Both the position numbers and the translations under genes were made by a program. The notes beneath the pieces were generated by a model. It ran no database searches. It was given only the letters and a program-made list of their open reading frames with translations, and had not been told where the DNA came from. From NCBI RefSeq assembly GCF_007997015.1, contig NZ_VOSM01000005.1:186001-250000 (forward strand): a stretch of DNA of 64,000 nucleotides, read 5' to 3'. Positions within the stretch are counted from its first letter, which is position 1, and each line of letters begins with the position of its first letter. This stretch comes from Lujinxingia vulgaris (lineage in GTDB: Bacteria > Myxococcota_A > Bradymonadia > Bradymonadales > Bradymonadaceae). Of this stretch, positions 37,128-46,016 are shown piece after piece.

Positions 37128-37168
37128 CAACTTCGTCTGGAAAAAGCCCGACTTCCCGGGCTCTGGGC

Positions 37169-37633
37169 TTACTCGCCCTTTCCTTTGGAGAGGTTGTCGA
37201 CATCACTCTCCGTGAAGGGCTCGGCCTCCAGCCCGCCCTGCACCAGAACCTTCGGCATCCCGCCGATCTGCTCCAGGCTCAGCCCGTCGGCCTGCGGCAC
37301 AATGTAGCTGGCCATGCCCCAGTACGTTGCCAGGCACAGCATCCAGGCCACCCCGGTGCGAAAGACATCGCCGCGGGCGATGCCCACCAGCAACCCGAAG
37401 AGCGTCGCCCCGACGATCAGCACCCCGGTCACCCCGAAATCCCGCGTCAGATACGCCAGCACGTTCACCGGCACCACCACCACAAGCGCGCTCGCAAAGG
37501 TGTTGTAATCCGGGTTGAGCTGGGTGAAGCGAAAGCTCAGCAAAATCACGACCAGCTGCGCCAGCGCCGCGGCCGCGTAAAAGGTCAGCGGGGTCCACGT
37601 AAAGCCGGATACCACCTCGGCCACTATCATCAT
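37169..37633 (-). CDS. Small polytopic membrane protein of unknown function
   Basis: The protein is 154 aa. About four TM segments are visible (TPLTFYAAAALAQLVVILLSF; TFASALVVVVPVNVLAYL; GVTGVLIVGATLFGLLVGI; VAWMLCLATYWGMASYIV), followed by a short polar tail ending LSKGKGE. I recognise no family. Its start overlaps the stop of the TatA-like gene by four bases, so the two are translationally coupled. Confidence 0.75.
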   Translation of the reverse strand: MMIVAEVVSGFTWTPLTFYAAAALAQLVVILLSFRFTQLNPDYNTFASALVVVVPVNVLAYLTRDFGVTGVLIVGATLFGLLVGIARGDVFRTGVAWMLCLATYWGMASYIVPQADGLSLEQIGGMPKVLVQGGLEAEPFTESDVDNLSKGKGE

Positions 37634-37854
37634 GACTCTCTCGTCTGCGTCGGCTCCGTCGACTCGCCGGAGGCTTCTTCGTGGTCGAGCTCACCGGAGG
37701 TCGAGCTCACATCGATCACATCATCGGCCAGCCCCTTCTGAAAACTCAACCGAAGGCGCGCGGCCGCCGCGCTGATCTGCGGCAACTTCTGCAGGCCGAC
37801 CACCACGAAAATGATCGCGGCGACCACCAGCAGCTCTGAGGCGTTGAGCATCAT
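37630..37854 (-). CDS. TatA/TatB-like single-span protein
   Basis: The protein is 74 aa. An N-terminal TM segment (ELLVVAAIIFVVVGLQKLP) is followed at once by an amphipathic helix (QISAAAARLRLSFQKGL) and an acidic tail, the TatA/TatB layout. The usual FGPKKLP hinge reads VGLQKLP. No tatC is in this window, so it may be an extra TatA or an unrelated protein of similar form. It is the first gene of a two-gene operon. Confidence 0.7.
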   Translation of the reverse strand: MMLNASELLVVAAIIFVVVGLQKLPQISAAAARLRLSFQKGLADDVIDVSSTSGELDHEEASGESTEPTQTRES

Positions 37855-37893
37855 AACAAAGGACTCCCGGGCATCGGAGCTGGGCCGGGCATC

Positions 37894-38625
37894 TCACCCG
37901 TTTGATGCGAGGATCACAAGCACCAGCACGTCATAGAGAGCATGGGTGTACACCGCGACTGCAAACCCGCGCAAATAGAAGATCAACGCCAGCAACACCC
38001 CGGCGATGGCCCGAAAGACAAACACCCCCATCGCAAACTCCTCGCCAAGCGGCCCCATATGATGCACCGCGCTGAAGATCACACTGGAGAGCACCACCGC
38101 CCACAGCGCCGCCCACCACCTGGGCCAGCCCACCACCCGGTGGCCCAGCCACACCATCGTGCCCATCAGCCCCAGCCTGAAGACGAGCTCCTCATAGAGC
38201 CCCGCCCCCGCGCTGAGCACCAGATTATCGAGCACCGAGGCCTCCCCACCCACGCTCAGGCCCACACTTAGGAGCGCGCTCAAGCCCAGCGCGTCCATAA
38301 TCGCCACGATCGCCGCGCCGAAGAAGAACGCATACACCGCGCTCTCCGCCACCACCGCTGGCCACACCCTCAGCCGCAGCCGCTCTTTTTTGCGCAGCAT
38401 CACCGCCGCGACCACCATCAGTAACAACACCCCCACATGCACGCCCAGGTAGTAGTGAAGCTCCCCGCCCACCGCCCACCAGAGCGTATCGGTCATAAAG
38501 TCGACGCCGTTTCGCACCCCGCCGGTCCACAACACCCCGAGCTGATAGAGCACAAAAAGCGGCATCACCAGCACAAGACTATGCCAGGTATCGCGGCTCT
38601 GCTGATGGTAGGTGCTTAACTTCAT
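37894..38625 (-). CDS. CPBP-family intramembrane metalloprotease
   Basis: The protein is 243 aa with about seven or eight TM segments. The signature EELVFRLG (EExxxR), the conserved His pair in FSAVHHMGP and the C-terminal THALYD match the CPBP (Rce1-like, ABI) family, which cleaves within the membrane or gives self-immunity to bacteriocins. No bacteriocin gene is near. The ATG at 38625 has GAGAGAAG upstream. It is divergent from the histidine kinase. Confidence 0.88.
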   Translation of the reverse strand: MKLSTYHQQSRDTWHSLVLVMPLFVLYQLGVLWTGGVRNGVDFMTDTLWWAVGGELHYYLGVHVGVLLLMVVAAVMLRKKERLRLRVWPAVVAESAVYAFFFGAAIVAIMDALGLSALLSVGLSVGGEASVLDNLVLSAGAGLYEELVFRLGLMGTMVWLGHRVVGWPRWWAALWAVVLSSVIFSAVHHMGPLGEEFAMGVFVFRAIAGVLLALIFYLRGFAVAVYTHALYDVLVLVILASNG

Positions 38626-38788
38626 CACTTCTCTCAACGCGCGCACCACACGCCCGCGTGGGACATCGGGGTCGGGTGCCTAACTTTTGATGCAGGGAGG
38701 TCCCGCATCCATCGACCAGGCGCTATCGTAGCGCGCCAGCCCCTCCCCGTCAGCGCGCCTTGAAATTCGCCCTGCAGGGGAGCTCGAT

Positions 38789-40795
38789 GTGACGGTTCAA
38801 CCCTACCCACCCATCGCTCAACGCACCACACCACCGGGACGACTCGCCGCACTCTTCGCCCTGCTCATCCTGGTCTGTGTGCTCCCGGCGCTGGCCATCG
38901 CGATGGGATTTAGCCTGAGCCTGCCGCTGCCCTCAGCGGCAGAGACTCTGGGCACTCTGCGCGGAGCTTTTACCCACAGCACACTCTTGATGCTCGGCGG
39001 CATCCTCGCACTAAGCTCGGCAACCTTAAGCCTCGCCCGCTTTCTGGTGCGCCGCTCCGCGCTGACCTCGGTCATCAGCATCACCCTCTTCTGGTCGGGC
39101 TTTGTCGCCATCATCCAGGCCCTCACCGTCGACGGCGCTCTCTACGCCGCGCGCGACATCGAGAATTACATCCCCTTCACCTGGACGATCACCCGCCACC
39201 TCAACGCCCTGCTCATCCTGGGCGCCGGCGTGCTGCTCTTATGGCCCCGACGCCAGCTCGCCCTGCTTCGCCCCGGCTTTATGCTCGGCGTCTTCGCCCT
39301 CTTTGGCACACTGGCCCTGACGCTGCTGGGGCTGGCCTCTTACCTCGATCTTCCGCAGACCACCCGCCCCGACGCCATCTTGATTCGCCCCTGGGATCTG
39401 CCCGCGCTTTTGATCTTTGCCCTCTGCGCCTTTGGCCTCTTTCCTCGCATCCACCGCCGTTTTCGCAGCCACTTCTCCCTCGCGCTCTGGCTGAGCATCC
39501 TCCCCTTGCTCGCCGCCCAGGGCTACCTGATCTTCGGCTCCACCCAGATCTTCGACGCCGCCTTCAACGCCGCCTACGGCCTGAGCGCCCTCTCCTCAGC
39601 GGTGATCTTCAGCGGGTTGATCTTCGACTACATCCGCTCCACCAGCCAGGAGCAACACCTCCTGCGCACTATCAGCGAGCGTGAGACGCGCATCCGCACC
39701 ATGTTTGACGGCGCCGCCGAGGCCATCATCGCCTTCGATAACGACGGCGTCATTGAGCTCTGGAACCCTGCTGCGACCCTGCTCTTTGGCTGGCGCGTCG
39801 ACGACATCGTCGGACGAAACATCACCACCCTGCTCATCCCCCGGGCCCACCGCCCCTACTTCACCGACCAGCTCGAGCGCCTGGTCACCGACCGCACCTC
39901 CCGTAACATCCACAGCTACGCGCTGGGTGGCCCCTTCGAGATTGTGTTCCTCCACCAGGACGGCAACGAGGTGCACGTGGAGCTCTCCCTGGCCGCCAGC
40001 GGCCCCCAGGACGAGCCCATCTTCACCCTCTTCGCCCGCGATCTCTCCGCCCGCAAACAGATGCAGCTGCGCATGACGCAGATGGACCGCATGATCACCA
40101 TCGGCACCATGGCCGCCGGCGTCGGCCACGAGATCAACAACCCGCTGACCTACCTCATCGCCAACCTCGATCTCATCGACGAGGCCGAAGACCAGGAGGA
40201 GCGCCACCACAGCCTGGAGTCCGCCCGCCAGGGCGCCGAGCGCATCCGCCGCATCGTCGACGACCTTCGCCTGCTCTCGGGCTTTCAGGAGCAACCTCGC
40301 CATAAAGTCTCAGTGGCCGACGCCCTCGACGTCGCCCTGCGCATGACCCGCCAGCTCATCCAGCGCAGCGCCTCACTGCATCAGACGATCGCAGACACCT
40401 CTCCGGTGCTCGCCGATGAACCTCGGCTAACCCAGGTCTTCATCAACCTGCTCACCAACGCCGCCCACGCCCTGAGCAACCGCGCTCGCCATGAAAACCG
40501 CATCGACGTGCATCTTCTTGAGCTCGACGATCAGGTTATCGTCGAGATCAGCGACAACGGCCCGGGCATCCCCCTCGATATCCAGGACGCGATCTTCGAG
40601 CCCTTCTTCACCACCAAACCCGCCGGTGAGGGCAGCGGACTGGGGCTCTCCCTCTGCCGCCAGATCGTGGAGTCGTTTGAGGGCAGCCTCACCGTCGAGT
40701 CGCAGCCCGGCAAAGGCGCAACCTTCCGCGTCTCCCTGCCCCGCTACACCCCAACCTCATCGGCCGAAGCCGACTCCGCCCCCCCCCGGGAATGA
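38789..40795 (+). CDS. PAS-domain membrane histidine kinase
   Basis: The protein is 668 aa with a GTG start preceded by AGGGGAG. Seven or eight N-terminal TM segments (about 20-285) form a sensor region. A PAS domain (about 300-425; GAAEAIIAFDNDGVIELWNPA), the HisKA box GVGHEINNPL with H447, and an HATPase domain (NLLTNAAHAL, DNGPGIP, GSGLGLSLCRQIV) follow. No response regulator is next to it. It is a paralogue of the kinase at 55461: both share the FSLALWLSxLP segment just before the PAS domain. Confidence 0.93.
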   Translation: MTVQPYPPIAQRTTPPGRLAALFALLILVCVLPALAIAMGFSLSLPLPSAAETLGTLRGAFTHSTLLMLGGILALSSATLSLARFLVRRSALTSVISITLFWSGFVAIIQALTVDGALYAARDIENYIPFTWTITRHLNALLILGAGVLLLWPRRQLALLRPGFMLGVFALFGTLALTLLGLASYLDLPQTTRPDAILIRPWDLPALLIFALCAFGLFPRIHRRFRSHFSLALWLSILPLLAAQGYLIFGSTQIFDAAFNAAYGLSALSSAVIFSGLIFDYIRSTSQEQHLLRTISERETRIRTMFDGAAEAIIAFDNDGVIELWNPAATLLFGWRVDDIVGRNITTLLIPRAHRPYFTDQLERLVTDRTSRNIHSYALGGPFEIVFLHQDGNEVHVELSLAASGPQDEPIFTLFARDLSARKQMQLRMTQMDRMITIGTMAAGVGHEINNPLTYLIANLDLIDEAEDQEERHHSLESARQGAERIRRIVDDLRLLSGFQEQPRHKVSVADALDVALRMTRQLIQRSASLHQTIADTSPVLADEPRLTQVFINLLTNAAHALSNRARHENRIDVHLLELDDQVIVEISDNGPGIPLDIQDAIFEPFFTTKPAGEGSGLGLSLCRQIVESFEGSLTVESQPGKGATFRVSLPRYTPTSSAEADSAPPRE

Positions 40796-40830
40796 TCCCC
40801 GAGATGCAATGTTTGAGGGGAGGCGCTGGT

Positions 40831-40859
40831 TTGACAAATGCATATCAGTTGCGCTAAGC
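40831..40859 (+). promoter_or_regulatory. Candidate promoter with overlapping dyad upstream of the MerC-like gene
   Basis: TTGACA (40831-40836) is a perfect -35 followed after 17 bp by CTAAGC, a poor -10. An imperfect dyad CAAATG-CATAT-CAGTTG (40835-40851) overlaps it, as a metal-responsive operator might. The signal is weak. Confidence 0.35.
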
Positions 40860-40915
40860 CCCATCCCTGTCGCGGTCGACCCTTATCGGCCGGCATCATT
40901 CTCCGGAGCACCACC

Positions 40916-41395
40916 GTGAAACCTGGCCCCGCAAGCGCACAACTCGACCTCGACGCATCGGCCGCGATGCACGCCCACAGCGAACCCCAGACCGCTTTCT
41001 GGGATCGGCTCGGCATCATCGGTTCGGTGGCCTGCATCATTCACTGTGCGCTGACCCCGGCGCTGGTCAGCTCACTGGCCGCCCTGGGATTTCTGGCCGA
41101 CGCCCTGGTTCATCAGGTGCTCGTGGTGTTGCTCCTGGGCGTGGCGCTCCTGGCGTTCTGGCCGGGCTTTAAAGTTCACCGTGATCTTCGCATTGTGGCC
41201 GGCGCCGTCGCCGGCGTCTCGATCCTGATCGCCACCGGCTTTATGCACACCTTTTTGCACGACTTCATGCACGGGTTCTTTCACGCCGAGCTGGCCGAAG
41301 CCGGCCTGACCATGCTCGGCTCTGGCATTCTGGTGGGCACGCACGTGGCCAACCAGCGCCTGGTGCGCGCCGAAGGCGCCTGCTGCAACGACTGA
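40916..41395 (+). CDS. MerC-domain membrane protein
   Basis: The protein is 159 aa from a GTG with CGGAG seven bases upstream. MerC features are visible: WDRLGIIGSVACIIHCALTP at the first TM (the Cys pair motif ACIIHC) and three further TM segments. A His-rich loop follows (GFMHTFLHDFMHGFFHAEL), and the protein ends ACCND. MerC moves mercuric ions, but many MerC-domain proteins outside mer operons are linked to zinc or other metals. No mer genes are nearby. The His loop and terminal CC suggest metal handling (inference). Confidence 0.85.
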   Translation: MKPGPASAQLDLDASAAMHAHSEPQTAFWDRLGIIGSVACIIHCALTPALVSSLAALGFLADALVHQVLVVLLLGVALLAFWPGFKVHRDLRIVAGAVAGVSILIATGFMHTFLHDFMHGFFHAELAEAGLTMLGSGILVGTHVANQRLVRAEGACCND

Positions 41396-41527
41396 GCGCC
41401 CCCCCTCTTTTCCCCCATCCCTGGATGTTGCTCCTGCCCCTCCGCTCGATTTGTGAGCGAGGCTTTGGCGCGCTAAGGTAGGACCCGTGCCTACAGCCGG
41501 CCCCTTACCTGCACTGGAGCACCTGCT

Positions 41528-42544
41528 ATGTCTTCGGACGACGGCTCGCAACGCCAGCCCGCGCCCCCCCGACCGGGCCCCTCCAAACCGCGCCTCAACG
41601 TCGCCGGCGACCTGCCCGCGCAGGCCAACCACGACCGCGTCTCCACGGTGATGATCTACGCCGAGGATCCCACGCCCCCTCCCGGTCATGGCCCCAGCCT
41701 CGCCCAACACGACCCCGAGGAGACCTTTCCTCCCGGCGCTACCGTGCCCGCGCAGAGCCTCACCGGACAGCATAACGCCGCACATCTTCAGCAAGGGTCT
41801 GCCACCGGCCAACACAACGCTGCACATCTTCAGCAGGGCTTCACCGGGCAGCATAACGCCGCGCATCTTCAGCAGGGCTTTGCCACCGGCCAACACAACG
41901 CCGCACATCTTCAGCAGGGTCATGCCACCGGGCAGCATAACGCCGCCCATCTTCAGCAAGGGTCTGCCACCGGACAGCATAACGCCGCACATCTCCAGCA
42001 AGGCTTCACCGGACAGCATAACGCCGCGCATCTCCAGCAGGGCTTCACCGGGCAGCATAACGCCGCACATCTTCAGCAAGGCTATGCCTCCCAGAGCGCG
42101 CATGACGCCGAGCACCTGACCAACACCGGCTTCATCCCCGCCGAGGCCTTCAAAGCCGCCCGCGCACAGCAGCAGGCCGCCGCCGGCAAAAAGCCCGCGC
42201 GCGCACGCCGCGTCCAGATCGGCGGTCGCACCTTCGAGATCCCCTCCTTCGGCATGAATGAAATCCCCGCCGACGCCAAACAACGCGTGATCTACTCGAT
42301 CTGCGCCACGATGGCCGGCGGCCTCATCGGCTTCGTGCTCGGCGCTTTCAACGCCCGCCTCCAGGGCTGGACCGTCTCCGAGGGCACCGCCGAGATGCAC
42401 CTGCTCGCCATGGTCTGCGCCCTGACCTTTGGCATCATGGCCTACATGCGCCCCCAGCAGGTCGACCAGGTGCTCGTCAAGATCGGCCTGCTCAGCGCCG
42501 CCGACGCCGACCCGGATCGCACCGACGAGCTGCGCATCCGATAA
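41528..42544 (+). CDS. Two-TM protein with eight HNAAHLQQG repeats
   Basis: The protein is 338 aa. The N-terminus is Pro-rich and disordered (1-75). Eight tandem copies of TGQHNAAHLQQG plus one or two variable residues (F, SA, HA, YA) follow at about 78-187. A basic patch (KKPARARRVQIGGR) precedes two C-terminal TM helices (about 258-279 and 291-310). The repeats are regularly spaced in His, Asn and Gln. I recognise no family. GGAG precedes the ATG. The long cytoplasmic repeat arm on a membrane anchor suggests a scaffold or binding role (inference). Confidence 0.8.
   Translation: MSSDDGSQRQPAPPRPGPSKPRLNVAGDLPAQANHDRVSTVMIYAEDPTPPPGHGPSLAQHDPEETFPPGATVPAQSLTGQHNAAHLQQGSATGQHNAAHLQQGFTGQHNAAHLQQGFATGQHNAAHLQQGHATGQHNAAHLQQGSATGQHNAAHLQQGFTGQHNAAHLQQGFTGQHNAAHLQQGYASQSAHDAEHLTNTGFIPAEAFKAARAQQQAAAGKKPARARRVQIGGRTFEIPSFGMNEIPADAKQRVIYSICATMAGGLIGFVLGAFNARLQGWTVSEGTAEMHLLAMVCALTFGIMAYMRPQQVDQVLVKIGLLSAADADPDRTDELRIR
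41757..42088 (+). repeat. 39-42-bp tandem repeat encoding HNAAHLQQG units
   Basis: Eight in-frame units of 39 or 42 bp; each contains CAGCATAACGCCGC or a close variant and CATCTTCAGCAAGG-like ends. Synonymous and length differences between units show they are not freshly copied, but the array is likely to vary in length. Confidence 0.85.
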
Positions 42545-42628
42545 TTCGCGCCCCGCGACTGGAATGGTGCGCATCGCGGGCTATGTTTGCGCCCCGGTAC
42601 CTCCAGTCCTCATTTGCGGTAGCGCGTC

Positions 42629-45016
42629 ATGAGTCGTCTTCTTCATCCCATCGCCCGTCGCCCCTCCCGGGCGGCAACCTCTCGCTCAACATCAGCCCCC
42701 TCGAAACGCAGCCGCTTTCGCGCGCTCGCGATGGTGGCGGCCCTGGCGTTCTTCACGCTCCTGGCCGCGCCGCTGCAGCTGAGCGCGCAGGGGCTTGAGG
42801 TCCCCGAGGGCGCCTACGCCGAAGACGCCTTCGATGAAGGCGATCCCCGCGTCGAAAAACGCCTGATCTTGGATCACACCACGGCCTCCCCCGGTCGGAC
42901 CATCACCGCCGGGGTCCTCTTTGAGATGGACCCCAAATGGCACATCTACTGGCGCAACTCCGGCCAGGGGGGCATGAGCACCGAGGCCAGCCTCACCGCC
43001 TCCGCCGGTCAGATCTCCGAGCTCCGATGGCCCGCCCCAACCGTCTTCCATGAAGCCGGCGGCGAGATCATAACCTTTGGTTATGGCGACCATGTGCTCT
43101 TGTACTGGGAGGTGGCCCTCCCCGCCGATCTTCAGCCCGGCGCCGAGGTCGAGCTTAACGCCGAGGTCGACTACCTCGTCTGCAAAGTCGACTGCATCCC
43201 CGGCCGCGCCGAGCTCACCCGCTCGCTCCTCATCACCGAGGCGCCCAAGCCGGCTCAAAACGCCGTCACCGCGCTCTTCGCCAAGGCTCGCAACGCCACG
43301 CCGCAGACCACCTCCCAGCGTAAACTCACCGCCTCACTCCGATACTCCAAAGCCCCCATCGCCCCCGGCGAAGACTTCCGCGCCGAGCTCGCGATCATCG
43401 GCTGCTCCACGCCCGACGCCCCCGACTGCCTCAACCTCGGCCCCCCGCCCGAACGCCCCGCCGACGCCTTTGTCTTCGATACGCTGCCGCAGAGCCGCCT
43501 CACCATCGCCCGCGTCAGCCCGCACCCCACCGCACACTCCGGCTGGTTCATCGAGCTTCAAGGACGCACAAGTTCCGACACACCTTCGGGCGACCAGCGC
43601 TTGAGCGGCGTGCTTAAACTCACCGACGACCAGGGCCAACCGCTGCCCACCTTCGTCGACTTCCTCTTCCCCCGCACCGAGAGCGCTGAAGCGCAGGCGA
43701 TGCTCCTGGGCGCCGGCGCTCCGACCGACCCCACCGCCAGCCCCACCTCCCCCGCACAGCCCACCGAAAACACCCCCTCGATCTTCTTTATCTTACTTCT
43801 GGCCTTCGCCGGCGGCGCGCTCCTCAACCTGATGCCCTGCGTCTTCCCGGTGCTCGCCATCAAGGTCTTCTCATTCGTCAAACTCGCCAATGAGGAGCGC
43901 CAGAGCGTCTATGTGCACGGCGCGGCCTACACCGCCGGCATCGTCACCTCGATGATGGCCCTGGCCGGCGTGGTCATCGCCCTGCAGCAGCTCGGCACTC
44001 AAGTGGGCTGGGGCTTCCAGTTTCAAGAACCGCGCTTCATCGCAGTGGTCGGCGCCGTGCTGGTGATCTTCGCGCTCAACCTTTTTGGCGTCTTCGAGGT
44101 CACCCTCAACCCGGGCCGCCTCCAGGACCTCACCGACGCACCCGGCGGCCTCCGCCGCAGCTTCGGCGAGGGCGTGCTGGCGGTGGTGCTGGCAACGCCC
44201 TGCTCGGCACCTTTTCTGGGCACCGCAGTGGGCTTTGCCCTGGCGAGCAGCCCGCTCGTCATCGCGCTGATCTTCATGACCCTGGGACTGGGCCTGGCCG
44301 CCCCCTTCGTCGCGCTCACCCTCATCCCCAACACCGCCCGATTCCTGCCGCGTCCGGGCCCCTGGATGCTCATCTTCAAACAGTTTTTGGGCTTCGCGCT
44401 GCTCGGCACCGTCATCTGGCTGCTCTGGCTCATCGGCCAGATGAGCGGCGCGATGGCCCAGACCGCCCAGCTCATCTTCCTGCTCAGCTGCGCGCTCGCC
44501 GCATGGATATGGGGCCAGGTACAGTTTGGCAGCTCCGCAAAACGTCTCCTCGGTGGCCTGGGCGCCCTGATCCTCATCGCCATCAGCGCCTGGCAGACCT
44601 TCGACTTCAGCGCCGAGGTTCCCGACCCGGCATCGGCAACCACCCAGAGCGCTTCGACCGACGACGAAGGCATCGCCTGGATCCCCTGGAGCGAAGAGGC
44701 CGTCCAGGCCGAGCTGGCCGCCGGCCGACCGGTGTTTATCGACTTTACGGCCACCTGGTGCATCACCTGCCAGGTCAACAAACGCAACGTCCTGGAGACC
44801 CCCGAGGTCATCGCCGCCGTCGAAGAACACAACGTCGCCATGGTCATCGCCGACTGGACTCGCCGCGATGATCGCATCCGCGCCAAACTGGCCGAATTTG
44901 GCAAGGCCGGCGTGCCCATGTACCTTCTCTACCACCCCGACTCACCCGAGGATCCCCGCGTCCTGCCTGAACTTCTCACCCGTCAGATGGTGATTGAAGC
45001 CTTCGCCTCACCCTGA
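42629..45016 (+). CDS. dsbD: DsbD/ScsB-type thiol:disulfide interchange protein
   Basis: The protein is 795 aa. A signal peptide precedes a long periplasmic region (about 55-380) with a Cys pair in LVCKVDCIPG. A transmembrane domain follows (about 385-665) with the redox cysteines in NLMPCVFPVL and ATPCSAPFLG. The C-terminal thioredoxin domain has ATWCITCQVN (about 710). It carries electrons from cytoplasmic thioredoxin across the inner membrane to periplasmic proteins. The redoxin lipoprotein immediately downstream is a likely client; exported MsrA is another (inference). Confidence 0.92.
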   Translation: MSRLLHPIARRPSRAATSRSTSAPSKRSRFRALAMVAALAFFTLLAAPLQLSAQGLEVPEGAYAEDAFDEGDPRVEKRLILDHTTASPGRTITAGVLFEMDPKWHIYWRNSGQGGMSTEASLTASAGQISELRWPAPTVFHEAGGEIITFGYGDHVLLYWEVALPADLQPGAEVELNAEVDYLVCKVDCIPGRAELTRSLLITEAPKPAQNAVTALFAKARNATPQTTSQRKLTASLRYSKAPIAPGEDFRAELAIIGCSTPDAPDCLNLGPPPERPADAFVFDTLPQSRLTIARVSPHPTAHSGWFIELQGRTSSDTPSGDQRLSGVLKLTDDQGQPLPTFVDFLFPRTESAEAQAMLLGAGAPTDPTASPTSPAQPTENTPSIFFILLLAFAGGALLNLMPCVFPVLAIKVFSFVKLANEERQSVYVHGAAYTAGIVTSMMALAGVVIALQQLGTQVGWGFQFQEPRFIAVVGAVLVIFALNLFGVFEVTLNPGRLQDLTDAPGGLRRSFGEGVLAVVLATPCSAPFLGTAVGFALASSPLVIALIFMTLGLGLAAPFVALTLIPNTARFLPRPGPWMLIFKQFLGFALLGTVIWLLWLIGQMSGAMAQTAQLIFLLSCALAAWIWGQVQFGSSAKRLLGGLGALILIAISAWQTFDFSAEVPDPASATTQSASTDDEGIAWIPWSEEAVQAELAAGRPVFIDFTATWCITCQVNKRNVLETPEVIAAVEEHNVAMVIADWTRRDDRIRAKLAEFGKAGVPMYLLYHPDSPEDPRVLPELLTRQMVIEAFASP

Positions 45017-45111
45017 CACTCAGGCGGCCGCTCAACCTTTTGCAGCCCGACCCCGACTTAGGCCTCGACGCGCCGTGAGGCCCCCACGCTGACCCTTTTT
45101 GAGGAGACACC

Positions 45112-45873
45112 ATGCACCGCTTCAAATGGATGATGATCGTCACCCTGACCCTGGGCGTGAGCGCGCTGAGCGCCTGCGAAAATCCCGCCGAAGATCCCGG
45201 CGAAAACCCCGCCGAAGCCACCGCTCCTGAGAGTGAAGCTGCCGAGACCGCCGAAGGCACCGCCACCGGCAGCAGCGAGGCCGCCCGTCAGGCCGCCGCC
45301 GCCCAGGGCGACCAGGAAGGCGCCGCCCCCGAAAAACCCATCGTCGGCGAGCCGGCACCTGACTTCACGCTGGTCGATGAGGCCGGAAACTCCCACACCC
45401 TGAGCCAGTACAAAGGCAAAACCGTGGTGCTGGAGTGGTTCAACATCCCCTGCCCCTACGTCAACCGCCACTACGACGCCGGCACCTTCGACACCCTGCT
45501 CAAAGAGCACGGCGGCACCGACGAGATCGTCTGGCTGGCCATCGACACCACCCACGACAACACCCCCGAAGACTCCCAGGCGTGGAAAGAGAAGGCTAAC
45601 GAGAAGCGCGAGTTCGATTACCCCATCCTCCAGGATCCCTCCGGTGAAGTGGGCCGCCTCTACCAGGCCAAGACCACCCCGCATATGTTCGTGATCGATT
45701 CGACCGGCGTCCTGCGTTACATGGGCGGCATCGACGACGATCCCCGCGGCCAGAAGGAAGAACCGACCAACTACGTCGACGCCGCGCTCACCGCGATCGC
45801 CGCCGGCGAAGACATTGCCACCACCGAGGCCCAGCCCTACGGCTGCACGGTGAAGTACGCCGAAGAGCCCTGA
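45112..45873 (+). CDS. Redoxin-domain (AhpC/TSA-like) lipoprotein
   Basis: The protein is 253 aa. A lipoprotein signal (GVSALSAC-EN) and an Ala/Glu-rich linker precede a thioredoxin-fold domain (about 80-235). The domain shows PAPDFTLVDEAG, VVLEWFNIPCPYVNRHY at the active-site position, a PHMFVIDSTGVLRYMGGIDDD strand and a late Cys (QPYGC). It is most like thioredoxin-family peroxiredoxins of the DUF899/Tlp type. It follows the DsbD-type gene by 95 bp, and a strong terminator closes the unit. A periplasmic peroxidase or reductase is likely. Confidence 0.88.
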   Translation: MHRFKWMMIVTLTLGVSALSACENPAEDPGENPAEATAPESEAAETAEGTATGSSEAARQAAAAQGDQEGAAPEKPIVGEPAPDFTLVDEAGNSHTLSQYKGKTVVLEWFNIPCPYVNRHYDAGTFDTLLKEHGGTDEIVWLAIDTTHDNTPEDSQAWKEKANEKREFDYPILQDPSGEVGRLYQAKTTPHMFVIDSTGVLRYMGGIDDDPRGQKEEPTNYVDAALTAIAAGEDIATTEAQPYGCTVKYAEEP

Positions 45874-45902
45874 GTTCCCCACCCGAAGATCGCGTGGTAG
45901 AG

Positions 45903-45939
45903 AGCCCCCTGGCGAGCGTTGCTCGCCAGGGGGCTTTTT
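45903..45939 (+). terminator. Rho-independent terminator after the redoxin lipoprotein
   Basis: A perfect 15-bp stem AGCCCCCTGGCGAGC/GCTCGCCAGGGGGCT with loop GTT is followed by five T. Confidence 0.95.
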
Positions 45940-46016
45940 GCAAACTGGCCGCAGCGCCAGTTTTTATGCGCCTCATCGGCCTTTCCCCTTCCGGCGGCGC
46001 GCACACGTTCTTCGCC

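Noticed and set aside
41072-42574. Minus-strand ORF across the HNAAHLQQG gene
   Set aside because: It is antisense to a gene with a clear SD and TM segments; the Met/Leu/Gly repeats are the complement of the repeat units.
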